From Mongoliimonas terrestris (GTDB lineage Bacteria > Pseudomonadota > Alphaproteobacteria > Rhizobiales > Pleomorphomonadaceae): DNA of 64,000 nt. Location: assembly GCF_001927285.1 (NCBI RefSeq), contig NZ_MSIG01000014.1, positions 53,126-117,125 on the forward strand. The letters run 5' to 3'. A program made the translations under genes and the position numbers. The notes beneath the pieces are model-generated. The model was not told where the DNA came from. It ran no database searches and saw only the letters and a list, made by a program, of their open reading frames with translations. Positions 58,303 to 64,000 of this stretch are shown piece after piece (the first letter of the stretch is position 1; every line of letters starts with the position of its first letter).

Positions 58303-59280
58303 ATGAGTGAATTCCGCAACATCTTCACCCGCGTCCAGGCCCGTGGTCCCGCCTACTACGGTACCCTCGACCCGGCGCCGGCCTGGAACCGCCAGGGCAA
58401 GGCCGGCTTCTCGCACCTGCTCGGCCGCTTCGGCGACGCGCAGATCGGCCCGATCTATCTCGGCTGGACCGGCATGGCGTCGCTGGTCTTCGGCTTCGCC
58501 GCCATCGAGATCATCGGCCTCAACATGTGGGCCTCGGTGAACTGGGACCCGATCCAGTTCGTGCGCCAGCTGCCCTGGCTCGCCCTGGAACCGCCGGGAC
58601 CGGAATGGGGGCTCTCCATTCCGCCGATGGCGGAGGGAGGGTGGTGGCTGCTCGCGGGCTTCTGCCTGACGGCCTCCATCATGCTCTGGTGGATGCGCGT
58701 CTATCTCAGGGCGCGGGCGCTCGGCATGGGCACGCACGTGGCCTGGGCCTTCGCGGCGGCCATCTGGCTCTACCTGGTGCTCGGCTTCATCCGGCCGGTG
58801 ATCATGGGATCGTGGAGCGAGGCGGTGCCGTTCGGGATCTTCCCGCACCTTGACTGGACCGCGGCCTTCTCGATCCGCTACGGCAACCTCTTCTACAACC
58901 CCTTCCACGCCCTCTCGATCGTCTTCCTCTACGGCTCGACGCTCCTCTTCGCCATGCACGGCGCGACCATCCTCGCCGTCGGCCGCTACGGCGGCGAGCG
59001 GGAGCTGGAGCACATCGTCGACCGCGGCACGGCGGCGGAGCGGGCGGCGCTGTTCTGGCGCTGGACCATGGGCTTCAACGCCACGTTCGAGTCCATCCAC
59101 CGTTGGGCCTGGTGGTTCGCCGTCCTTTGCCCGCTGACCGGCGGCATCGGCATCCTCCTCACCGGCACCGCCGTCGACAACTGGTACCTGTGGGCCGTCC
59201 ACCATGGGGTGGCGCCTTCCTATCCGCCCTCCGCCGTCCCGGTCCTCGATCCGGCGGCTGCCGTGGGAGCCACGCCATGA
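58303..59280 (+). CDS. pufM: Photosynthetic reaction centre M subunit
   Basis: The 325-residue, five-helix subunit begins EFRNIFTRVQARGPAYYG and contains GPIYLGWTGMASLVFGF, GIFPHLDWTAAFSIRYGNLFYNPFHALSIVFLYGS and RWTMGFNATFESIHRWAWWFAVLCPLTGG. Ligand histidines for the special pair, accessory bacteriochlorophyll and non-heme iron are in these segments. The C-terminus extends past the last helix by about 30 residues (HGVAPSYPPSAVPVLDPAAAVGATP), as in species with a tetraheme cytochrome subunit. It overlaps pufC by four bases. Confidence 0.96.
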   Translation: MSEFRNIFTRVQARGPAYYGTLDPAPAWNRQGKAGFSHLLGRFGDAQIGPIYLGWTGMASLVFGFAAIEIIGLNMWASVNWDPIQFVRQLPWLALEPPGPEWGLSIPPMAEGGWWLLAGFCLTASIMLWWMRVYLRARALGMGTHVAWAFAAAIWLYLVLGFIRPVIMGSWSEAVPFGIFPHLDWTAAFSIRYGNLFYNPFHALSIVFLYGSTLLFAMHGATILAVGRYGGERELEHIVDRGTAAERAALFWRWTMGFNATFESIHRWAWWFAVLCPLTGGIGILLTGTAVDNWYLWAVHHGVAPSYPPSAVPVLDPAAAVGATP

Positions 59281-60311
59281 CCCGGACACCGACCACACGG
59301 CTGCGGCGCCTCGGCGCCGTCCTCCTCCCGATCCTGCTTTCGGCTGGCCTGGCCGGCTGCGAGGACACGACCGAGAGCACCCAGACGGGCTATCGCGGCA
59401 CCGGCATGGTGCAGTTCACCAGCCCGGCCACCCGGGAGGCGCTGGCGCTCGCCAACGCCATTCCGGAGGCCCAGCCGCCGGCCTCCGACGAGGGACCGCG
59501 GGCCTCCGAGCTCTACGAGAACGTGCAGGTTCTCGGCCATCTGAGCGACGAGGAATTCCTGCGCACCATGACGGCGATCACCGAGTGGGTGGCGCCGGAG
59601 GAGGGTTGCGGCTACTGCCACAACCTGGAGAACCTCGCCGACGACAGCGTCTACACGAAGGCCGTCGCCCGGCGCATGTTCCAGATGACCTGGGCGATCA
59701 ACGACACCTGGAAGCCCCACGTGCAGGAGACCGGCGTCACCTGCTACACCTGCCACCGGGGCCAGCCGGTGCCGGCCAACGTGTGGTTCCAGAACCCGGG
59801 GCCGCAGGAGGCGCAAGGGATGGCGCGCACGGACACCGGGCAGAACCTCGCCGAGCCGTCGATCGGGCTGACCTCGCTGCCCTACGACCCGTTCACCACC
59901 CTCTTCGCCGACCCGGCGCAGATCCGGGTGGCGTCCACGACGCGGCTGCCGAGCGGGTCTGACAAGACCATCCAGCAGACGGAGAAGACCTATTCGCTGA
60001 TGGTGCACATGTCGGAGGGGCTCGGGGTGAACTGCACCTTCTGCCACAACACCCAGTCCTTCTCGTCGTGGGATCTGAGCAGCCCGCAGCGGGTGACGGC
60101 CTGGCACGGCATCCGCATGGTGTCGGACATCAACGGCACCTACATCGACCCGCTGGCCGGCATCTTCCCGGACACCCGCAAGGGACCGCTCGGGGACCCG
60201 TACAAGGCCAACTGCACCACTTGCCACCAGGGCGCGTCCAAGCCGCTCCTCGGGATCAGCATGCTCCAGGACTACGTGGCCGCGCTGGGGCGGGCACCGG
60301 CCGGCAACTGA
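59277..60311 (+). CDS. pufC: Tetraheme cytochrome c subunit of the reaction centre
   Basis: The 344-residue lipoprotein has the lipobox LLSAGLAGC, with the acylated cysteine at residue 28. Four heme motifs are clear: CGYCH, CYTCH, CTFCH and CTTCH, with axial methionines likely in MTAITEW/MFQMTW and MVHMSEG segments. It re-reduces the photo-oxidised special pair. Its presence, and the lack of pufX, places the complex with the Blastochloris/Rubrivivax kind rather than with Rhodobacter. It is the last puf gene; a strong terminator lies about 170 bases downstream. Confidence 0.96.
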   Translation: MTRTPTTRLRRLGAVLLPILLSAGLAGCEDTTESTQTGYRGTGMVQFTSPATREALALANAIPEAQPPASDEGPRASELYENVQVLGHLSDEEFLRTMTAITEWVAPEEGCGYCHNLENLADDSVYTKAVARRMFQMTWAINDTWKPHVQETGVTCYTCHRGQPVPANVWFQNPGPQEAQGMARTDTGQNLAEPSIGLTSLPYDPFTTLFADPAQIRVASTTRLPSGSDKTIQQTEKTYSLMVHMSEGLGVNCTFCHNTQSFSSWDLSSPQRVTAWHGIRMVSDINGTYIDPLAGIFPDTRKGPLGDPYKANCTTCHQGASKPLLGISMLQDYVAALGRAPAGN

Positions 60312-60482
60312 TCCTCGCCTCCATGCGGATCGGTGGCCGTCGGTGCCGCCGCTCCGCCCGAACTTCGGTGCCGGCCGCAACGCCGTCCCCAGCCCGGCGC
60401 GCCACGCGTCTGGAACGACCGGACCCGATTCCTCGTTCCCCGTCCGGCTCGGACCGTGGCCCTGCGGCGGCGCCGAAGGAAC

Positions 60483-60516
60483 CGCCCTCCGGCCCACGGG
60501 CCGGGGGGCGCCTTTT
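60483..60516 (+). terminator. Rho-independent terminator of the puf superoperon
   Basis: CGCCCTCCGGCCC (60483-60495) pairs with GGGCCGGGGGGCG (60498-60510), with one T-G wobble, and is followed closely by TTTT (60513-60516). It lies in the 305-base gap between pufC and tspO, which shows no gene. A second, weaker hairpin near 60545-60567 (CCTGC/GCAGG with inner GGCC pairing) precedes tspO. Confidence 0.7.
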
Positions 60517-60616
60517 CGTCCGATCGGGCGACCCGCGGTCTGGTCCTGCGGCCTTCCGGCCGGCAGGATGGACAGCACCATCCGCAGAGGCCCGCGGGTG
60601 AGCACCGGAGAACCTG

Positions 60617-61078
60617 ATGTCCCTTGTCGTCTTCCTGGTCCTGGTCTTCCTCGTCGGCACGTCCGGCGCGGTGTTCGCGCCGGGAGAGTGGTACCTGAGG
60701 CTCCGGAAGCCACGCTGGCAGCCGCCGTCGATCGCGTTTCCGATCGTCTGGACGGTGCTCTACATCCTGATCGCCATCTCCGGCTGGCTGGTCTGGGAAA
60801 ACGCGCCCGCCGAGGCCTTGCCGCTGGCGATGACCGTCTACGGCATCCAACTGGTCCTCAACGCGGGCTGGTCGGCGATCTTCTTCGGGATGAAGCGCAT
60901 GCGCCTCGCCTTCGTCGAGCTCGTCCTGCTCTGGTTGTCGATCGCTGCACTGATCGCGGTGTTCTGGCCGCTCCATGAGACCGCCGCCCTGCTGCTTGCG
61001 CCCTATCTGGCGTGGGTGACGGCGGCGGGACTTCTCAACTGGTCGATGATGCGGCTCAATCCTGCCTTTGCCCGCTGA
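60617..61078 (+). CDS. tspO: TspO/MBR family protein
   Basis: The 153-residue, five-helix membrane protein has the family motifs WYLRLRKPRWQPPSIAFPIVWTVLY and GIQLVLNAGWSAIFFGMKRM, plus the C-terminal WVTAAGLLNWSMMRLNP. TspO binds tetrapyrroles. In Rhodobacter sphaeroides it modulates photosynthesis gene expression in response to oxygen, acting together with PpsR. Placement beside the puf operon supports a similar link. It has its own upstream gap, so separate transcription is likely. Confidence 0.93.
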   Translation: MSLVVFLVLVFLVGTSGAVFAPGEWYLRLRKPRWQPPSIAFPIVWTVLYILIAISGWLVWENAPAEALPLAMTVYGIQLVLNAGWSAIFFGMKRMRLAFVELVLLWLSIAALIAVFWPLHETAALLLAPYLAWVTAAGLLNWSMMRLNPAFAR

Positions 61079-61140
61079 CCGGCGGGCATCGTCCACCGCC
61101 GGGCTCCTTCCGGCGGGAAAGCAAAGCGATGGAGGTTTCC

Positions 61141-61284
61141 ATGGTGATCTTTCTGACGTTCGTGACGATTCTCCTGGTGCTCGCGGCGGCGGTCTACGAC
61201 CTGCAGCAGACCAACAAGGCCATCACCGAGCGCCGGCACTCGGCCATGACGACGCCAGGGGCCGGTGTCGATTCCCGGATCTGA
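61141..61284 (+). CDS. Small single-helix membrane protein downstream of tspO
   Basis: The 47-residue product (MVIFLTFVTILLVLAAAVYDLQQTNKAITERR) has one N-terminal membrane helix and a polar tail. GGAGG at 61131-61135 is well placed for ATG 61141; an in-frame ATG at 61129 is the alternative. I do not recognise a family. Being on the same strand 62 bases after tspO, it may be co-expressed. Small size keeps confidence moderate. Confidence 0.55.
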   Translation: MVIFLTFVTILLVLAAAVYDLQQTNKAITERRHSAMTTPGAGVDSRI

Positions 61285-61392
61285 GCGCACGGGCCTCGAC
61301 GCCTGGACAGCCACCCGGGGCAGGCGCCAAGATGATCGCGCGGCGGTGAACCGCGGGCGGCAGGCCGTCCCGCCGTCCGCCGGACACCACGC

Positions 61393-61671
61393 GTGATCGA
61401 AAGCCTCGTCTGGTCCGGTCGGATCGTCGACCTCGCGCTCGTCGTGCTCGCCCTGGAGGTCGCGCTGGTGGCCGCCTTCGGACGGCGCCTTGCGGGGCGG
61501 TCCCTGCTCGTCCCGGTTCTCTGGAACGCCGGGGCCGGCGCCGGCCTGCTCCTTGCGCTCCGCGCCGCGCTCACCGGCGGGTCGACCCTTGCGGTCGTCC
61601 TGCCTTTGACGCTCGCCCTCGTCTGCCACGTTGGCGAAAGCCTCGGCCGCCTCAAGGCGGACCGGCCGTGA
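61393..61671 (+). CDS. Hypothetical small membrane protein
   Basis: The 92-residue product from GTG 61393 has three predicted membrane helices (about 8-28, 38-58, 66-82) and a short basic tail (GESLGRLKADRP). No family is recognised, and the ribosome binding site is poor. It is the last rightward gene before the convergent ABC exporter. Coding bias (third-position GC, hydrophobic periodicity) is consistent with a real gene, but no independent evidence is visible. Confidence 0.5.
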   Translation: MIESLVWSGRIVDLALVVLALEVALVAAFGRRLAGRSLLVPVLWNAGAGAGLLLALRAALTGGSTLAVVLPLTLALVCHVGESLGRLKADRP

Positions 61672-61690
61672 CGCGGTTCCGGCCGCTCGA

Positions 61691-61722
61691 CGGGCGTCCG
61701 GGCACGCGGGCTCGTGCGCCCG
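61691..61722. terminator. Hairpin between convergent genes
   Basis: CGGGCG (61691-61696) can pair with CGCCCG (61717-61722), and an inner GCACG (61702-61706) with CGTGC (61713-61717). It lies between the gene ending at 61671 and the exporter gene ending at 61729. No T run follows, so the call is tentative. Confidence 0.35.
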
Positions 61723-61728
61723 CCGGGG

Positions 61729-63462
61729 CTATTCGGCCGCCTGCTCCAGGGCGGCGATCTGGGCGTCGTTGAGGCGACGGTAGACGCCGGGCTCCGCCAT
61801 CAGCTCCTGGTGGCAGCCCGTCTCGACGATCCGTCCGGCTTCCAGCACAACGATCCGGTCGGCGTCGCGGATGGTCGCCAGACGGTGGGCGATGACGAGC
61901 ACCGTGCGCCCGGCGGACAGCTCCGCCAGCGCCTCGTGGATCTGCCGCTCGGTTTCCGTGTCGAGCGAGGACGTCGCCTCGTCGAGGATCAGGATGGGCG
62001 GGTTCTTGAGGAAGATGCGGGCGATCGCCACCCGCTGCTTCTGGCCGCCGGAAAGCTTCACGCCGCGTTCGCCGATCCAGGTGTCGAGCCCGTCGGGCAG
62101 CGAGCGCACCAGGTCGCCGAGACGCGCGCGCTCGGCGGCGGAGCGGATCTCGGCGTCGCTGGCGTCGAGCCGGCCGTAGGCGATGTTCTCCCGAAGGGTG
62201 CCGGCGAACAGGAAGACGTCCTGCGCCACGATGCCGATTGCCCGGCGGAGCGACGCCATGGTGACGGCGCGGATGTCATGGCCGTCCACGGTGATGCGCC
62301 CGCCGGTCACCTCGTAGAAACGCGGCAGGAGGGAGAGGAGCGTGCTCTTGCCGGCGCCGGACGGGCCGACGAAAGCGACGGTCTCGCCGGGCGCGACCGC
62401 CAGGGAGACCGACCGGAGGATGGACCGGTCGGGCGCATAGGCGAAGGCGACGTCCTCGAACCGCACCGCGCCGCGCACGTCTTCAAGATCCACCGCATCG
62501 GCCACGTCGACCACGTCCGGCTCCGTCGCCACCAGGTCGCAGAAGCGGCGAAAACCCGCGATGCCCTTCGGGTAGGTCTCCACCACGGCGGCCATCTTCT
62601 CCAGCGGCTTGTAGAAGATGTCCACGAGGAGGAGGAAGCCGACGAACTGGCCGACGGTCAGGCTGCCGTCCACCACGAAGGCGGTGCCGACAATGAGGAT
62701 CACCACCTGGACGAAGCGCATGCCGAAGAAGTTGATGGCGAGCGTGGCGGCCACGAGTTTGTAGGCGGCGAGCTTGGTCAACCGGTAGAGCTCGTTGTCC
62801 TTGGCGAAAAGAGCCCGCTCGTGATCCTCGTTGGCGAAGGCCCGGACCACGCGGGCGCCGCCCACATTCTCCTCGATCCGGGCGTTGAAGGCGCCGATCC
62901 GGCTGAACTGGGTCTGCCAGTTCGACGTCATGGCGCCGCCGTAGTGGATCACCAGGAAGGCGACCAGCGGCGCGATGGCGCTCGCCACCAGGGCCAGCGG
63001 CACGTGCAGGCTGAACATCAGCGCCAGGGCACCGATGAAGGTCATCAGCGCGACGAGCAAATCCTCCGGCCCGTGGTGGGCGACCTCGCCGATCTCCTCC
63101 AGGTCCTTGGTGAGCCGGCCGATCAGGTGCCCCGTCTTCGCCTCGTCGAAGAAGCGGAACGAGAGCTTCTGCAGATGGTCGAAGGCGCGCCGGCGGAGTT
63201 CGGTTTCGATGGCGATGCCGAGCACGTGGCCCCAATAGGTGACCACCACGGTGAGGCCGGTGTTGACTGCGTAGACCGCCAGCAGGCCGACGGCGGCAAG
63301 GCCGATCAGCTGCCAGTCGCCGCGCGGCAGCAGATGGTCGACGAAGCCGGTGACCGCCAGGGGAAAGCTGAGCGACAGGATGCCCGACAGGATGGCGGCG
63401 GCAAGATCGATCAGGAACAACCGCCGGTGCGGGCGGTAGAGGGCGAGAAACTGTCGGATCAT
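61729..63462 (-). CDS. ABC exporter, fused permease-ATPase half-transporter
   Basis: The 577-residue MsbA-like half-transporter has six membrane helices in residues about 10-300, then an ATPase domain with Walker A GPSGAGKST, signature LSGGQKQRVAIARIF, Walker B ILILDEATSSLD and H-loop VIAHRLATI. The preferred start is ATG 63462 (MIRQFLALYRPHRRLFLIDL); the open frame upstream runs through repeats and is not protein-like. It should act as a homodimer exporting lipid, peptide or drug substrates. It lies just outside the PGC and has no evident link to photosynthesis. Confidence 0.9.
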   Translation of the reverse strand: MIRQFLALYRPHRRLFLIDLAAAILSGILSLSFPLAVTGFVDHLLPRGDWQLIGLAAVGLLAVYAVNTGLTVVVTYWGHVLGIAIETELRRRAFDHLQKLSFRFFDEAKTGHLIGRLTKDLEEIGEVAHHGPEDLLVALMTFIGALALMFSLHVPLALVASAIAPLVAFLVIHYGGAMTSNWQTQFSRIGAFNARIEENVGGARVVRAFANEDHERALFAKDNELYRLTKLAAYKLVAATLAINFFGMRFVQVVILIVGTAFVVDGSLTVGQFVGFLLLVDIFYKPLEKMAAVVETYPKGIAGFRRFCDLVATEPDVVDVADAVDLEDVRGAVRFEDVAFAYAPDRSILRSVSLAVAPGETVAFVGPSGAGKSTLLSLLPRFYEVTGGRITVDGHDIRAVTMASLRRAIGIVAQDVFLFAGTLRENIAYGRLDASDAEIRSAAERARLGDLVRSLPDGLDTWIGERGVKLSGGQKQRVAIARIFLKNPPILILDEATSSLDTETERQIHEALAELSAGRTVLVIAHRLATIRDADRIVVLEAGRIVETGCHQELMAEPGVYRRLNDAQIAALEQAAE

Positions 63463-63539
63463 GCCACGCGGACCTTCAGGGACGTTGCCTTCACCGGCGT
63501 TTCCTTCGCACACGCGAAACGACGCGTCGACCCTGTCGG

Positions 63540-63663
63540 GTGGGGGAGGTGGGGGTGGAGGGGTGGTGGGGTGGTGGGGTGGTTGGATGCAAGGGTGGTT
63601 GGATGGAGGGGTGGGGGGGATAGATGGGTGGTGGGACGCAGGGGTGGTGGGATGGAGGGGCGT
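63540..63663. repeat. G-rich minisatellite upstream of the ABC exporter
   Basis: About 125 bases with almost no C on this strand, built from irregular repeats of GGGGTGGTGGGATGGAGGG-like units. The strong G/C strand asymmetry could support G-quadruplex formation. It lies 80-200 bases upstream of the exporter start. I see no gene in 63463-64000. Confidence 0.75.
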
Positions 63664-63682
63664 TCCACAGTTGGCAGGGATC

Positions 63683-63792
63683 GTCATGGTCCGCGCAGGC
63701 GGACCAGCCACGCTTTCTTTCACGAGCAACGATCAACGCAACCTGTTGTACCCCGCCGAATGCGTGGGTGGTCCGCCTGCGCGGACCATGAC
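63683..63792. repeat. Palindromic intergenic element, copy 1
   Basis: Ends are inverted copies: GTCATGGTCCGCGCAGGCGGACCA at the left and the matching GGTCCGCCTGCGCGGACCATGAC at the right, extended by CCACGC/GCGTGG. Each end is itself a small palindrome (GGTCCGC/GCGGACC). It resembles the palindromic RPE/REP-like elements of Hyphomicrobiales. Left and right ends are 110 bases apart overall. Confidence 0.8.
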
Positions 63793-63872
63793 GGAGGGGG
63801 AGGGTGGTGAACCGATGGGCGGGTGGCCGTCCAGTCGGGAACGACCTCTCCGGCGACCCGCGTTCCATGATC

Positions 63873-63980
63873 GTCATGGTCCGCGAAGGCGGACCAGCCA
63901 CGCTTTGTTCATGAGTGACGATCAACGCAAGCCGTCGCGCCTGCAGAATGCGTGGGTGGTCCGCCTTCGCGGACCTTGAC
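63873..63980. repeat. Palindromic intergenic element, copy 2
   Basis: A second copy, same orientation, 80 bases after copy 1. The ends read GTCATGGTCCGCGAAGGCGG... and ...CCGCCTTCGCGGACCTTGAC, so the CA/TG pair of copy 1 is AA/TT here: both arms changed together and the stem is preserved. The centre also matches (GATCAACGCAA). Compensated change suggests that the folded form is maintained. Confidence 0.8.
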
Positions 63981-64000
63981 GGCGGTGGCGGGGGAGGGTG

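Noticed and set aside
60312..60616. Small gene in the pufC-tspO gap
   Set aside because: Open frames here are Arg/Pro-rich with no start signal; the gap contains a clear terminator hairpin instead.
63463..63729. N-terminal extension of the ABC exporter to 63729
   Set aside because: The added residues are Pro/His/Thr repeats encoded by the G-rich minisatellite; the transporter starts normally at ATG 63462.
1..64000. tRNA, rRNA, transposase or phage genes
   Set aside because: No cloverleaf-like sequence with conserved tRNA boxes, no rRNA segment and no DDE or integrase motif was seen on either strand.

Overview
The window is very GC-rich and holds the tail of a methanol-oxidation (mxa) locus joined to a nearly complete purple-bacterial photosynthesis gene cluster (PGC). 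A PufLM/PuhA reaction centre, spirilloxanthin-type carotenoid genes, PpsR/AerR regulators, a ferredoxin-like chlorophyllide reductase and the alphaproteobacterial cyclase pair BciE-AcsF point to an alphaproteobacterium. The mxa genes and the palindromic intergenic repeats suggest Hyphomicrobiales (Rhizobiales), that is, a phototrophic methylotroph. The species cannot be named from sequence alone.

Region 1 (1-11948, + strand): the end of mxaS, then mxaA, mxaC, mxaK and a fused mxaL-mxaD. These are assembly and accessory genes for methanol dehydrogenase; the dehydrogenase itself must lie upstream. They run without a break into a second module: a secreted beta-propeller, a small c-type cytochrome, a 961-residue membrane-anchored protein with eight two-cysteine repeats, an ABC ATPase with a long disordered N-terminus, its ABC-2 permease, and a second ABC permease/ATPase pair without a binding protein. 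Region 2 (11992-14748): an OmpR/EnvZ-type two-component system divergent from a small hypothetical gene, with a 10-bp-period direct repeat between them.

Region 3 (14792-22141): idi2, bchP, a PucC-family transporter and bchG form one leftward operon. The leftward pair aerR-ppsR encodes the light/redox regulators. Region 4 (22142-46053): twenty rightward genes, mostly overlapping or closely spaced (bchFNBHLM-lhaA-puhABC-bciE-acsF-puhE-hemA-bchID-dxs-bchO-crtIB). They cover tetrapyrrole entry, Mg insertion, cyclase, protochlorophyllide reduction, RC-H assembly, the isoprenoid precursor step and phytoene formation and desaturation. Region 5 (46054-46740) is a repeat-filled gap. A tiny membrane-protein gene (46751-46891) and the leftward crtD-crtC pair follow. 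Region 6 (49390-60311): the superoperon crtEF-bchCXYZ-pufQBALMC. PpsR-type TGT-N12-ACA palindromes lie before crtE and, in tandem, before bchC; one-mismatch versions lie before bchF and bchG. Region 7 (60617-63462): tspO, two small membrane-protein genes and a leftward ABC exporter. The window ends in a G-rich minisatellite and two copies of an approximately 110-bp palindromic element.

Together the PGC genes encode the route from glycine/succinyl-CoA (HemA) and pyruvate/glyceraldehyde 3-phosphate (Dxs) to bacteriochlorophyll a, spirilloxanthin-series carotenoids, an LH1 antenna and a type II reaction centre with a tetraheme cytochrome. Only the oxygen-dependent cyclase is present here. No bchE, bchJ, crtA, pufX or pucBA is seen in the window.
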